This document shows positions 25,189 to 35,055 of a stretch of DNA of 64,000 nucleotides, one piece after another (position 1 is the stretch's first letter; each line of letters starts with the position of its first letter). This DNA comes from Novosphingobium indicum (GTDB taxonomy: Bacteria; Pseudomonadota; Alphaproteobacteria; Sphingomonadales; Sphingomonadaceae), in NCBI RefSeq assembly GCF_014645195.1, contig NZ_BMLK01000008.1, positions 124,001 to 188,000 of the forward strand, given 5' to 3'. The notes below the pieces were generated by a model. That model saw nothing but the letters and a program-made list of their open reading frames with translations. It was not told the DNA's origin and did no database searches. Position numbers and translations under genes: made by a program.

Positions 25189-27642
25189 GTGACCCAATTG
25201 CCCGTCCATACCGTGCTGCCCGATCTGCTTGACGCGTTGCGGCGAGGTCCCGGTTCCGTGCTGATAGCGCCGCCGGGCGCGGGCAAGACGACGACAGTCG
25301 CGCCGGCCCTGCTGGGCGAGGCATGGTGCGCTGGCACCGTGATCCTGCTTTCCCCCCGTCGCGTGGCCGCGCGGGCCGCGGCAGAGCGGATGGCGGAGCA
25401 ATTGGGGGAGAAGGCCGGCGAAACGATCGGCTATGTGACGCGTCTGGATGTCAAACGCTCGGCTGCAACGCGTGTGCTTGTGATGACCGAGGCGATCTTC
25501 GTTTCCACCATTCTGTCCGATCCCGAACTTGCCGGCGTCTCGGCGGTGTTGTTCGACGAGGCCCACGAGCGGCATCTCGACAGCGACCTCGGTCTGGCGC
25601 TCGCTATCGAAAGCCGGGATGTGCTGCGCGAGGATCTGCGGCTGGTTGTTATGTCCGCTACCATCGATGGCTCGCGCTTTGCGAACCTCCTGGGACCAGA
25701 GACGCCAGTCATCGAGAGCGAAGGCAAGGCCTGGCCTCTCGGCCTGCGCTGGCTTGGCAGCTCGCCCGATCAGCGGGTCGAGGATGCCATGGCCTCCGCT
25801 ATCGCGACGGCATGGCGCGAAGAGCAGGGCGACGTCCTCGCTTTCCTACCCGGCGTGCGCGAGATTGACCGCGTGGGGGAGCGGCTGTCCGACCGTTTGC
25901 CGCAAGCCCTGGTGCTGCCGCTGCACGGCCAATGCGAACCGGCGGCGCAGCGCGCGGCGATCCGACGCGATCCGCAGGGCCGCCGCCGGGTGATTCTGGC
26001 CACCGCAATTGCCGAGACTTCGCTGACGCTGGATGGTGTGTCCGTCGTGGTGGACAGCGGCCTTTCGCGCCGGGCGGAGTTCGACAAGGCGGCCGGAGTT
26101 ACCCGGCTGGTGACCCACCGCGCCAGTCAGGCGTCGGCCGCGCAGCGGGCAGGGCGTGCCGCGCGGCAGGGCCCCGGCGTTGCCTATCGTCTCTGGGAAG
26201 AGGCGGCCCATGCCGGGCGCCTCGCTTTCGATCCGCCGGAAATCGTCACCAGCGATCTGGCACCCCTGACTCTGGCACTGGCCAAATGGGGCAATACCGA
26301 TCCCGCGGCTATGGCATGGCTCGATGCGCCGCCTGCACCGGCGCTCGATGCTGCCCGCAAGAGCCTTCAGGCGCTCGGTGCTCTCGACGAAGATGGGCGC
26401 ATCACGCCGTTCGGAGCCAAGGTGGCGAGCTTGCCGATGGACCCGGCGCAAGCGGCCATGATCCTGAAGGCTACGGAACTGGGCGCGGGACCTGGGGCAG
26501 CGAAGCTGGCCCTGCTGCTGCAGGAGCGCGGGCTGGGCGGGCGCAGCGACGACCTCGTGCAGCGGCTGTCGCGCTGGAACGGGGACCGCTCGCCAAGAGC
26601 GGAAGCCTCGCGCAAGCTGGCGGCCGGATGGACCAAGCGGGCGCGTTCGCTCGTGTCCGGCGATCTGCGCGATGAAGACGTCCCTGTCGGCGTCCTCCTG
26701 GCGCTCGGCAGGCCGGACATGGTGGCCCGGCGCCGCGATGGTTCGGGTGAGAGCTGGTTGTCGGCCGGGGGCAGGGGCTACGTGCTCGATCCAGCATCGC
26801 CGCTGGCCACGCGCGAATGGCTGGTGATCGGCGACGCGCAGGGGCAGGCGAAAGGTGCGCGCATTCTCTCCGGAGCCTCGCTTGAGCCCTCGGAAGTGGA
26901 GCAATGGCTTGGGGGGGCGATTGAGCGCCGCTCGTTCCTGCGCTGGAACGAGGACGAAGGCCGCGTCGAAGCGCGGCTGGAGCGGCGTCTTGGCGCCATC
27001 ACCCTGTCCAGCGGCCCCGATCCTTCACCGGACCCGGCGGCTATTGCGGCGTTCCTGCTCGACCGCGTGCGACAGAAGGGATTGGGGCTGCTGCCCTTCG
27101 GCAAGTCCAGCCTCTCGCTGCTGCGTCGCGCACGCTATGCCGGGATCGAGGCGCTGTCTGAGACGGCACTGCTGGACGACCTCGATATCTGGCTTGGGCC
27201 ATTGTTGGGCCGCAGGCTCGATGCCGTGGACAAAGGGGCGCTTGGCGGAGCGTTGCGCGGCCGGCTGACGTGGGACGACCAGCAGACGCTTGAAAAGCTG
27301 GCGCCTGCCGAGTTTCGCAGTCCGGCGGGGACATCGCACGCGATCGACTACGAGGATGAGGGCGGCCCCAGCGTCGAGGTGCGCGTACAGGCGCTGTTCG
27401 GGCTCGATCGGCATCCCACATTCGGGCAGCCACCGCAGCCCTTGCTGCTCAAGCTGACGTCGCCGGCGGGGCGCTCGATCCAGACTACGCGAGACCTGCC
27501 CGGCTTCTGGCGTGGATCGTGGAAGGACGTGCAGCGCGAGATGAAGGGGCGCTATCCCAAACACCGCTGGCCGGACGAACCGTGGGCCGAAGATCCCAGC
27601 CTGAAGACGCGCAATGCCTTCGAGGCTTCGAAGAGAACGTAA
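25189..27642 (+). CDS. hrpB: ATP-dependent helicase HrpB
   Basis: A DEAH-box helicase of about 817 residues. Walker A is APPGAGKTTT, Walker B DEAHERHLD, motif III VMSATID, and motif VI is represented by QRAGRAARQGPG. The HrpB-specific C-terminal region (KRPAEF-type core LAPAEFRSPAG and RSIQTTRDLPGFWRGSWKDVQREMKGRYPKH across that area) is present. The RNA target of HrpB is not settled. I prefer GTG 25189; the frame extends to TTG 25159. Confidence 0.94.
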   Translation: MTQLPVHTVLPDLLDALRRGPGSVLIAPPGAGKTTTVAPALLGEAWCAGTVILLSPRRVAARAAAERMAEQLGEKAGETIGYVTRLDVKRSAATRVLVMTEAIFVSTILSDPELAGVSAVLFDEAHERHLDSDLGLALAIESRDVLREDLRLVVMSATIDGSRFANLLGPETPVIESEGKAWPLGLRWLGSSPDQRVEDAMASAIATAWREEQGDVLAFLPGVREIDRVGERLSDRLPQALVLPLHGQCEPAAQRAAIRRDPQGRRRVILATAIAETSLTLDGVSVVVDSGLSRRAEFDKAAGVTRLVTHRASQASAAQRAGRAARQGPGVAYRLWEEAAHAGRLAFDPPEIVTSDLAPLTLALAKWGNTDPAAMAWLDAPPAPALDAARKSLQALGALDEDGRITPFGAKVASLPMDPAQAAMILKATELGAGPGAAKLALLLQERGLGGRSDDLVQRLSRWNGDRSPRAEASRKLAAGWTKRARSLVSGDLRDEDVPVGVLLALGRPDMVARRRDGSGESWLSAGGRGYVLDPASPLATREWLVIGDAQGQAKGARILSGASLEPSEVEQWLGGAIERRSFLRWNEDEGRVEARLERRLGAITLSSGPDPSPDPAAIAAFLLDRVRQKGLGLLPFGKSSLSLLRRARYAGIEALSETALLDDLDIWLGPLLGRRLDAVDKGALGGALRGRLTWDDQQTLEKLAPAEFRSPAGTSHAIDYEDEGGPSVEVRVQALFGLDRHPTFGQPPQPLLLKLTSPAGRSIQTTRDLPGFWRGSWKDVQREMKGRYPKHRWPDEPWAEDPSLKTRNAFEASKRT

Positions 27643-27687
27643 TTCCAGCTTGATTTTCGCCGCGATTCGGAGGCAAAGCGCTGGTTC

Positions 27688-27966
27688 ATGAGTGCACGCA
27701 TCTATCAACGCCCGAAAAACGCCATGCAGTCTGGCAAGGCGTTTCTCGACCAGTGGGTCCTCGAATTCGCGCCAGCCGAGGCCAAGAAGCCCGATCCGCT
27801 GATGGGCTGGGCCGGTTCGGGTGACACGAAGCAGCAGGTTCTCCTGCGCTTCCCGACGTGCGAGGATGCCAAGGCCTACGCCGAACGCTACGGTATCAAC
27901 GCGGAAATTCATGCGACGCCGCCGCGCCGCCTGAAGATCCAGGCTTACGCAGACAATTTCCGCTGA
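27688..27966 (+). CDS. ETC complex I subunit (NDUFS4-like)
   Basis: A 92-residue accessory subunit of respiratory complex I, related to mitochondrial NDUFS4 and restricted largely to alphaproteobacteria. Motifs ARIYQRPKNAMQSG, WVLEF, DPLMGW-GSGDTKQQV, and the C-terminal PRRLKIQAYADNF are characteristic. It is encoded away from the main nuo operon, as usual. Cytosolic side of the membrane. Followed closely by the SRP RNA. Confidence 0.94.
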   Translation: MSARIYQRPKNAMQSGKAFLDQWVLEFAPAEAKKPDPLMGWAGSGDTKQQVLLRFPTCEDAKAYAERYGINAEIHATPPRRLKIQAYADNFR

Positions 27967-28027
27967 GCCGGTGATCCGGTCCCGAGGGGGACTGGACAAA
28001 CGGTCGGACGACAGCCATATGGCCGCC

Positions 28028-28118
28028 CGGGAGTCGGGTGGACGTTTGCGTCCGCCAACCTGGTCAGGTCCGGAAGGAAGCAGCCACAACGGATTGCGGC
28101 GGGTCGCTCGGCTCCTTC
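28028..28118 (+). ncRNA. ffs: Signal recognition particle RNA (4.5S type)
   Basis: The invariant apical sequence GGTCAGGTCCGGAAGGAAGC lies at 28062-28081, the binding site of Ffh. A closing helix GGAGTCG (28030) with CGGCTCC (28109) supports a compact rod of roughly 90 nt. Location just upstream of dnaX is the common bacterial arrangement. End points are estimates from pairing. Confidence 0.93.
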
Positions 28119-28191
28119 ATCGCCGCATCGTAGCGTAAAACATGCCCGCCGGGCGTGACCTGATCGCGTTTGGTCCCTACCTTGAGAAGCG

Positions 28192-30102
28192 ATGGACGAT
28201 TCACGCGACACCTTTGGCGATTCCCCTCCCTGGAACGATGGGGAGGAAGGCAGCGCCGGACCCAGCGCCGGACCCAGCGCCGCCGAACTGGAGGCGGCCG
28301 GTCAGTCGTCGATGTTCGGTGCTCCCGCTCCCGAACCGCCTGAGCCCGAACAGCCCTCCGAGCCCACGACTGCGGAACTGGAAGCCGCGGGGCAATCGGC
28401 CATGTTTGCCGCTCCGGCAGAGGCGGCGCCTGCGCCCGTCGCTGCTGCCCCGGCAAGCCCGCCGACGGGTACACCCACGCAGCCCTATCGTGTTCTGGCG
28501 CGCAAGTATCGTCCGCAGACTTTCGGGCAACTGATCGGGCAGGAGGCGATGGTCCAGACCCTCGCCAATGCGATCAAGCGCGACCGACTGGCCCACGCCT
28601 TTCTGATGACCGGCGTGCGCGGTGTCGGCAAGACCTCTACCGCCCGTCTGATTGCCAAGGCGCTGAACTGCATCGGACCGGACGGGCTGGGCGGCCCGAC
28701 CATCGATCCCTGCGGCGTGTGCGAGCCGTGCCAGGCGATTGCCGAAGGCCGGCATATCGACGTGATCGAGATGGATGCCGCCTCGCACACCGGCGTCGAC
28801 GATGTGCGCGAGATCATCGAGGCGGTGCGCTATGCCGCGGTTTCCGCGCGCTACAAGATCTACATCATCGACGAAGTTCACATGCTCTCGCGCAATGCGT
28901 TCAACGCCTTGCTCAAGACGCTCGAGGAACCGCCGGCGCATGTGAAGTTCCTCTTCGCCACGACCGAGGTCGACAAGCTCCCGGTCACCGTGCTGTCGCG
29001 GTGCCAGCGTTTCGATCTGCGCCGCATTGCCACGCCGATGCTGGCGGAGCACTTTGCCTGGGTCTGCACCAACGAGGGTGTTGGCGCCGAGCAAGAGGCG
29101 CTCGCGATGGTGGCTGCCGCTGCCGAAGGCTCTGTGCGCGATGGTCTGTCGATCCTCGATCAGGCCATTGCCCATGCCGACCTAGACGGGGAGGGCAAGG
29201 TTCGCGCCGATAAGGTGCGCGACATGCTCGGTCTCTCGGACAAGTCGGTGCAGCGCAAGCTGCTCGGCGCGATCCTCGATGGCAATGGCGCGGATCTGCT
29301 CGCGCTCGTGGCACACCAGTTCTCGCTGGGCGTCGAACCGCTGGCGATGATGCGCGGGCTGATGGAACTGGCGCATCGTATCGCCGTCACCCAGGTGAGC
29401 GGCAGCGCCGATGCTCCCTCGACCGAAGAGCGCGAGGCCGTTGAAAGCTGGGCCAAGGCCTTGCGGGCCGGACACCTTCACCGCCTCTGGCAATTGCTGC
29501 TCAAAGGCTATGAGGAAGTGAAGTCCGCGCCCGATCCGCTGGTTGCCGCGCAAATGGCGCTGCTGCGGATCATGCACGCTTCGGACATGCCCGATCCGGG
29601 CGCACTGGTGAAAAAGCTCGAGGATATGGCTTCGCGCGCTCCCGCCCCGGCACCGGCGAGCGACGGCGGGGCTGCGCCGTCGGGCGCGCCTTCGGCTTCG
29701 GCGCCCTCTGCGGCTGCGCCGCGCTGGGAAGCGCTGGTCGACGAAGTCGAGCACTACGGGCAGCCGGTTGCGGCCAATGTCATGCGCATGCAGGTGCGGG
29801 TGGTCGAACTCGCGCCCGGCCTCTTGCGCTACACGCAGCCCCCCGGGTTCAGGGAAGACATTTCCGGTCAGCTGCGTTCCAGCCTTGCCGAGGCGACCGG
29901 CCAGCGCTGGCACGTCGAGCGCGTCGATGCCGAAGGCGCGCCGACGCTGGTCGAACAGGCCGAGGCGAGCAAAGCTGCCGATACCCAGGCCGTGCGCCGT
30001 TCGCCGCTTGTCGAGGCGACGCTGGCCGCTTTTCCCGATTCCGAACTGATCGAAGACGACCGGCCTGCCGCCATCGGCGGGTCCCGCAATTGGAGACGCT
30101 GA
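28192..30102 (+). CDS. dnaX: DNA polymerase III subunit gamma/tau
   Basis: A 636-residue clamp-loader ATPase. Walker A GVRGVGKTST, a zinc module with CGVCEPC, DEVHML Walker B and the SRC arginine-finger segment are intact, followed by lid, collar, and a Pro/Ala-rich linker to a C-terminal tau-type domain. About 98 residues precede the conserved RVLARKYRPQTF start. That extension holds two copies of AELEAAGQSxMF, with QSSMF at 38-42 and QSAMF at 68-72, which fit the Q-x-x-(L/M)-F clamp-binding pattern. No AAAAAAG slippery heptamer is seen, so a gamma form by frameshift is not evident. Confidence 0.96.
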   Translation: MDDSRDTFGDSPPWNDGEEGSAGPSAGPSAAELEAAGQSSMFGAPAPEPPEPEQPSEPTTAELEAAGQSAMFAAPAEAAPAPVAAAPASPPTGTPTQPYRVLARKYRPQTFGQLIGQEAMVQTLANAIKRDRLAHAFLMTGVRGVGKTSTARLIAKALNCIGPDGLGGPTIDPCGVCEPCQAIAEGRHIDVIEMDAASHTGVDDVREIIEAVRYAAVSARYKIYIIDEVHMLSRNAFNALLKTLEEPPAHVKFLFATTEVDKLPVTVLSRCQRFDLRRIATPMLAEHFAWVCTNEGVGAEQEALAMVAAAAEGSVRDGLSILDQAIAHADLDGEGKVRADKVRDMLGLSDKSVQRKLLGAILDGNGADLLALVAHQFSLGVEPLAMMRGLMELAHRIAVTQVSGSADAPSTEEREAVESWAKALRAGHLHRLWQLLLKGYEEVKSAPDPLVAAQMALLRIMHASDMPDPGALVKKLEDMASRAPAPAPASDGGAAPSGAPSASAPSAAAPRWEALVDEVEHYGQPVAANVMRMQVRVVELAPGLLRYTQPPGFREDISGQLRSSLAEATGQRWHVERVDAEGAPTLVEQAEASKAADTQAVRRSPLVEATLAAFPDSELIEDDRPAAIGGSRNWRR

Positions 30103-30103
30103 A

Positions 30104-30439
30104 ATGAAGTCCATGGAAGAGATGATCCAGGCGGCCCAGCAGGCCGCCGAAACCATCCAGAAGCAGATGAACGAGACCCAGGCGAAGCTCGACCAGCTCG
30201 AGGTCGAAGGGCTTTCAGGTGGCGGTCTCGTCAAGATCCGTTGCACGGCCAAGGGCCGCGTCATCGGCGTTTCGATCGACGACAGCCTGCTGCAGCCGTC
30301 CGAAAAGGGCATGCTGGAGGACCTTGTCGCCGCCGCCTACAATGATGCGCGCGTCAAGTCGGACTCGGTCGCGAACGAGGAAATGGCCAAGGCGCAGCAG
30401 GGCATGGGCCTGCCGCCGGGCTTCAAGATGCCGTTCTGA
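30104..30439 (+). CDS. YbaB/EbfC family nucleoid-associated protein
   Basis: A 111-residue DNA-binding protein. An N-terminal amphipathic helix (MEEMIQAAQQAAETIQKQMNET) is followed by the conserved core with VEGLSGGGLVKI and a C-terminal helix with DLVAAAYNDA. It starts two bases after the dnaX stop, the standard dnaX-ybaB operon. recR, usually third in this cluster, is absent; lon comes next instead. Confidence 0.95.
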   Translation: MKSMEEMIQAAQQAAETIQKQMNETQAKLDQLEVEGLSGGGLVKIRCTAKGRVIGVSIDDSLLQPSEKGMLEDLVAAAYNDARVKSDSVANEEMAKAQQGMGLPPGFKMPF

Positions 30440-30591
30440 CCTGCGGGTGATGACTTGGGGGGAAGTCATGCGAAGCGCAGCGCGCGCTTCCACAGGCTTT
30501 CCTGCCCAATCCATTGCATGGCGGAAGAGACACCCCATATCCTTCGCTGAATGCTGCGGGAGGGGTACCGTCCTTTTTCGCAGGCGATGAA

Positions 30592-33003
30592 ATGGATGTA
30601 TTTGTAGTGAACCTGTTACCTCTTCTGCCGCTGCGCGATATCGTCGTTTTCCCCGGCATGGTTGTGCCGCTGTTCGTCGGCCGCGAAAAATCGGTCGCCG
30701 CTCTGGAAGCGGCCATGGCCGGCGAAAAGGACATCTTCCTGCTAGCGCAGCTCGATCCGGGCTGCGACGATCCCGATCGTGACGATCTCTACGACACCGG
30801 CGTCATTGCCAGCGTCCTGCAGCTTTTGAAGCTGCCCGATGGAACTGTGCGCGTGCTTGTCGAGGGGCAGGACCGGGCACGGCTGAACACTCTGCAGACC
30901 GAACCTACCAACGATGGCGACATGCTCATTGCCGAGGTCGAGAAGATCGATCCTCTCGAGGCCGAAGGCACCGAAGTCTCCGCGATGATGCGGTCGGTGA
31001 TCGACCAGTTCAACGAGTACGCGAAGCTCAACAAGAAGCTGAGCCAGGATGCCGGCGATCAGCTCGACGACATCGAGGACCCCGCCAAGCTTGCCGACAC
31101 TGTCGCTGCGCAGCTGTCGGCCAAGGTGTCCGACAAGCAGGCCGTGCTGTCCGAAGCTGATCCGCTCAAGCGCCTCGAGATGGTCTATTCCTTCATGGAA
31201 GGCGAACTCGGCGTCCTGCAGGTAGAGCGCAAGATCCGTGGCCGCGTGAAGCGGCAGATGGAAAAGACGCAGCGCGAATATTACCTCAACGAGCAGCTCA
31301 AGGCGATCCAGAACGAACTGGGTGGCGGCGATGGCGAGGAAGCCAACGAACTGCAGGAGCTGCAGGAAAAGATCGAGAAGACCAAGCTTTCGAAGGAAGC
31401 GCGCGAGAAGGCCACGGCGGAGCTGAAGAAGCTCAAGTCGATGCAGCCGATGAGCGCGGAAGCGACGGTCATCCGCAACTATCTCGATGTGCTGCTCGGC
31501 TTGCCCTGGGGCAAGAAGAGCAAGCTCAAGCGCGACATCGCGGCGGCGCAGGACGTGCTCGACGCCGACCACTACGCACTCGACAAGGTCAAGGACCGGA
31601 TCATCGAGTATCTCGCCGTGCAGGCGCGTACCAACAAGCTGAAGGGGCCGATCCTGTGCCTTGTCGGCCCTCCGGGCGTCGGCAAGACCTCGCTCGGCAA
31701 GTCGATCGCCAAGGCTACCGGGCGCGAGTTCATCCGCCAGTCGCTGGGCGGCGTGCGCGACGAAGCCGAAATTCGCGGTCACCGTCGCACTTACATCGGC
31801 TCGCTGCCGGGCAAGATCGTGACGAACCTCAAGAAGGCTGGCAAGTCGAACCCGCTGTTCCTGCTCGACGAGATCGACAAGCTCGGCCAGGACTTCCGGG
31901 GCGATCCGGCATCGGCATTGCTCGAAGTGCTCGATCCCGAACAGAACGCGAAGTTCCAGGACCACTACCTGGAGCTGGATATCGACCTGTCGGACGTGAT
32001 GTTCGTGTGTACCGCGAACTCGCTGAATCTGCCGCAGCCGCTGCTCGATCGCATGGAGATCATCCGGCTCGAAGGCTATACCGAGGACGAGAAGGTCGAA
32101 ATTGCCGAGCGGCACCTGATCGACAAGCAGGTCGAGGCGCACGGGCTCAAGAAGGGTGAGTTCACGCTGACTCACGACGGCCTGCGCGACCTGATCCGCT
32201 ATTACACACGCGAAGCCGGTGTACGTACGCTGGAGCGTGAAATCGCGCGTCTCGCCCGCAAGTCGCTGCGCCAGATCCTCGAAGGCAAGGCGACCGAGGT
32301 GGTCATTACGCCGGAGAACCTCGCCGACTTCGCTGGCGTGCGCAAGTTCCGTCATGGCGTGGGCGAGGAAGAGCATCAGGTCGGCGCGGTTACAGGCCTC
32401 GCCTGGACCGAAGTCGGCGGCGAACTGCTGACGATCGAAAGCGTCACCGTTCCCGGGAAGGGTGCCATCAAGGCGACCGGCAAGCTGGGCGAAGTGATGA
32501 ACGAGTCGATCCAGACTGCGTGGAGCTTCGTGAAGGCGCGCTCACCCGCCTATGGCGTGAAGCCGAGCGTCTTCAACCGCCGCGACATCCACATCCACTT
32601 GCCCGAAGGCGCCGTGCCCAAGGACGGCCCGTCGGCAGGTATCGGTATGGTCACCTCGATCATTTCGACGCTGACCGGTGTGCCGGTGCGCAAGGACGTT
32701 GCCATGACCGGCGAAGTCACCCTGCGTGGCCGGGTGCTGCCGATCGGCGGTCTCAAGGAAAAGCTGCTGGCGGCACTGCGCGGCGGCATCACCACTGTTC
32801 TCATTCCCGAGGAGAACCGCAAGGACCTCGCGGAAATTCCCGAGAATGTGAAGGAAGGCCTTGAGATCGTGCCGGTTTCGCACGTTGATGAGGTTCTGTC
32901 GCGCGCGCTCACCGAGCCGCTCGAAGCCATCGAGTGGACCGAGGCGGACGAACTGGCCGCTGCGCCCGTGCACAGCGCTGTCCCTTCGGCCACCGCACAC
33001 TGA
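30592..33003 (+). CDS. lon: Lon protease
   Basis: An ATP-dependent serine protease of about 803 residues for quality control and regulatory proteolysis in the cytosol. The LON N-terminal domain starts [19 protein letters not shown]; the AAA+ domain has [15 protein letters not shown] and [13 protein letters not shown]; the protease domain has the Ser-Lys dyad in [11 protein letters not shown] and [11 protein letters not shown] 30592 puts a short tail before the conserved start; an earlier in-frame ATG at 30514 adds 26 residues not expected in the family. Confidence 0.97.
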   Translation: MDVFVVNLLPLLPLRDIVVFPGMVVPLFVGREKSVAALEAAMAGEKDIFLLAQLDPGCDDPDRDDLYDTGVIASVLQLLKLPDGTVRVLVEGQDRARLNTLQTEPTNDGDMLIAEVEKIDPLEAEGTEVSAMMRSVIDQFNEYAKLNKKLSQDAGDQLDDIEDPAKLADTVAAQLSAKVSDKQAVLSEADPLKRLEMVYSFMEGELGVLQVERKIRGRVKRQMEKTQREYYLNEQLKAIQNELGGGDGEEANELQELQEKIEKTKLSKEAREKATAELKKLKSMQPMSAEATVIRNYLDVLLGLPWGKKSKLKRDIAAAQDVLDADHYALDKVKDRIIEYLAVQARTNKLKGPILCLVGPPGVGKTSLGKSIAKATGREFIRQSLGGVRDEAEIRGHRRTYIGSLPGKIVTNLKKAGKSNPLFLLDEIDKLGQDFRGDPASALLEVLDPEQNAKFQDHYLELDIDLSDVMFVCTANSLNLPQPLLDRMEIIRLEGYTEDEKVEIAERHLIDKQVEAHGLKKGEFTLTHDGLRDLIRYYTREAGVRTLEREIARLARKSLRQILEGKATEVVITPENLADFAGVRKFRHGVGEEEHQVGAVTGLAWTEVGGELLTIESVTVPGKGAIKATGKLGEVMNESIQTAWSFVKARSPAYGVKPSVFNRRDIHIHLPEGAVPKDGPSAGIGMVTSIISTLTGVPVRKDVAMTGEVTLRGRVLPIGGLKEKLLAALRGGITTVLIPEENRKDLAEIPENVKEGLEIVPVSHVDEVLSRALTEPLEAIEWTEADELAAAPVHSAVPSATAH

Positions 33004-33010
33004 TTCGAAC

Positions 33011-33057
33011 GGGCGGGGCTTCGCATTTCGTGGCGATGCCCCGCCCTTGCAATTTTC
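33011..33057 (+). terminator. lon terminator
   Basis: GGGCGGGGC pairs exactly with GCCCCGCCC around an 18-base loop, followed by TTGCAATTTT. It lies eight bases after the lon stop. The T-run is imperfect. Confidence 0.6.
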
Positions 33058-33183
33058 AGTCGCATAAGGCGGACTGAAAGCAATCGTCGTGCGCAGATGC
33101 TTGTCACGCGCACGTACTGGCGCTAACGCGCCGCCCTCGTGCGGAAACGCTTTTCCGCATGGGCCAAGAAAAAGGAATGTGAA

Positions 33184-34209
33184 ATGGGTTACCGGGTAGC
33201 CGTTGTCGGTGCGACCGGAAATGTCGGCCGCGAAATGCTCAATATCCTCGCCGAACGCGAGTTTCCCTGCGACGAGATCGCGGCGGTTGCGTCGTCGCGC
33301 TCGACGGGTACGGAGATCGAATTCGGCGAAACCGGCAAAATGCTCAAAGTGAAGAACATCGAGCATTTCGATTTCACGGGTTATGATATTGCGCTGTTTG
33401 CCGCGGGCTCGGGGCCGACCAAGGCTTATGCGCCAAAGGCGGCTTCGCAGGGCTGCGTGGTGATCGACAACTCGTCGCTCTACCGTATGGACCCGGACGT
33501 CCCGCTGGTGGTTCCCGAAGTGAACCCGGACGCGATCGACGGCTATACGAAGCGCAACATCATAGCCAACCCCAACTGCTCGACCGCGCAGATGGTCGTG
33601 GCGCTCAAGCCGCTGCACGACAAGGCAAAGATCAAGCGCGTCGTCGTCTCGACCTACCAGTCGGTTTCCGGCGCGGGCAAAGCAGGCATGGATGAGCTGT
33701 TCGAACAGAGCCGTGCGATCTTCGTCGGTGATCAGGTCGAGCCCAGCAAGTTCACCAAGCAGATCGCCTTCAACGTGATCCCGCACATCGACGTGTTCCT
33801 CGATGACGGTTCCACCAAGGAAGAGTGGAAGATGGTCGTCGAGACCAAGAAGATCATGGACCCGTCGATCAAGGTGCAGGCCACCTGCGTGCGCGTGCCG
33901 GTCTTCGTTGGCCACGCCGAGTCGATCACGCTTGAGTTCGAGGACGAGATTTCGGCCGAGGAAGCGCAGGATATTCTGCGTGTGGCTCCGGGCTGCATGC
34001 TCGTCGACAAGCGTGAGGACGGCGGATACGTCACCCCCGTCGAGTGCGTCGGCGACAGCGCAACCTACATCAGCCGCGTGCGCGAGGACCCCACCGTGGA
34101 GAACGGCCTCGCCCTCTGGTGCGTGTCCGACAACCTGCGCAAGGGTGCTGCGCTCAACGCCGTGCAGATCGCCGAGCTGCTGGGACGCCGTCACCTCAAG
34201 AAGGGCTGA
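33184..34209 (+). CDS. asd: Aspartate-semialdehyde dehydrogenase
   Basis: A 341-residue NADP-dependent enzyme converting aspartyl phosphate to aspartate semialdehyde for lysine/DAP, methionine and threonine synthesis. The NADP fold GATGNVGREM is at the N-terminus; the catalytic Cys lies in NPNCSTAQ and the His in the HIDVFLDDG region or later HAESITLEF; SGAGKAGMDELFEQ is also typical. Start ATG 33184 follows an AAAAAGGAA site; the frame extends further upstream without a better site. A clear terminator follows. Confidence 0.97.
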   Translation: MGYRVAVVGATGNVGREMLNILAEREFPCDEIAAVASSRSTGTEIEFGETGKMLKVKNIEHFDFTGYDIALFAAGSGPTKAYAPKAASQGCVVIDNSSLYRMDPDVPLVVPEVNPDAIDGYTKRNIIANPNCSTAQMVVALKPLHDKAKIKRVVVSTYQSVSGAGKAGMDELFEQSRAIFVGDQVEPSKFTKQIAFNVIPHIDVFLDDGSTKEEWKMVVETKKIMDPSIKVQATCVRVPVFVGHAESITLEFEDEISAEEAQDILRVAPGCMLVDKREDGGYVTPVECVGDSATYISRVREDPTVENGLALWCVSDNLRKGAALNAVQIAELLGRRHLKKG

Positions 34210-34249
34210 TTTTTCAGGGCTATGCAATAGCCCGTTTAGATGAGAAGAA

Positions 34250-34282
34250 GGCCTCCGGGAGCGATTGCCGGGGGCCTTTTTT
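34250..34282 (+). terminator. asd intrinsic terminator
   Basis: GGCCTCCGG pairs with CCGGGGGCC (one G-T pair), 9-base loop, directly followed by six T. A strong rho-independent terminator 40 bases after asd. Confidence 0.88.
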
Positions 34283-34966
34283 GTGCGATTTGAGCGATTT
34301 CTGGTGCGGGCCAATCTCGTGGCCCTTGCTGCCTTGCTGGTATTGTTGATCACTATCGTCGGTTTTGGAATTGCCGAGTACACTCGTTCAGACGACCGTT
34401 ATTCGGAGCAGTTTGTTCGTTCCACTGAACCGCGAGGTGAAATTCTCAAAGGGCCTCAGGGCAAGATCACGCTTTATGCAAGGCAGGATTCTGACTCCGA
34501 GGCACAGCGCGATATCAGGTTCGTCGACATGCAAAGTGGCAAAGTGGTGGCGCTTGCTGATGATCGGGATGCCAAAATCTATGGGGCCGGAAGCGTTGCA
34601 ACGTTTGGTTATGTCGGTTTGGTCAAGACGGGCGAGCAGAGCGGACGGCCAATTTTCGATTTCGTCTTTGTCCGGTTTTCAGACATGTCGCGCCACGTAG
34701 TGGCTTCTGCGATTGATGCACTTGATGCGGTAACCCGGCTTGATGATGCGTCGTTCAGTGCGATTGTTTGGGACAGCGCCATAAAGGCGCGCTTTGTCAT
34801 AGTAGATGCCAAGGCAGCGAAAATTGTAACTTCGCGGTCGCTAGATTTTTCGGATGCGGATGCAGGCCGGACTGGTACCGGGTCAGCCGAACAAGGCGCT
34901 CAGCAAGCAGCGGCTGCTGCCCAAGAGGCAGCAAACGCTGCCGCGCCAATCAACAAGTTTGATTGA
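34283..34966 (+). CDS. Hypothetical single-pass membrane protein of lower GC content
   Basis: A protein of about 227 residues. The N-terminus has one membrane helix (LVALAALLVLLITIVGFGIAEY); the remainder is a beta-rich domain with no family recognised, ending in an Ala/Gln-rich tail. Base composition is noticeably lower in GC than its neighbours, hinting at transfer. The start is unclear: GTG 34283 begins right after the asd terminator T-run and GTG 34304 is an alternative; neither has a good ribosome-binding site, so translation may be leaderless or start elsewhere. Function unknown. Confidence 0.6.
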   Translation: MRFERFLVRANLVALAALLVLLITIVGFGIAEYTRSDDRYSEQFVRSTEPRGEILKGPQGKITLYARQDSDSEAQRDIRFVDMQSGKVVALADDRDAKIYGAGSVATFGYVGLVKTGEQSGRPIFDFVFVRFSDMSRHVVASAIDALDAVTRLDDASFSAIVWDSAIKARFVIVDAKAAKIVTSRSLDFSDADAGRTGTGSAEQGAQQAAAAAQEAANAAAPINKFD

Positions 34967-35055
34967 AACGAATTCACTTTCCTACGCTTCGTTTGATTTG
35001 TGCCAAGGCAACCCGCCCACAACACAGGTTAGCTTGATTTGAAGGAGGAAGCCTC

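Noticed and set aside
29608..29622. Run of A in dnaX as a possible frameshift site
   Set aside because: Only five A in a row (GTGAAAAAGCTC); the A-AAA-AAG heptamer needed for the known slippage is not complete.
30742..34383. Long minus-strand frames opposite lon and asd
   Set aside because: Both real genes are certain on the plus strand and the antisense products have no family features.
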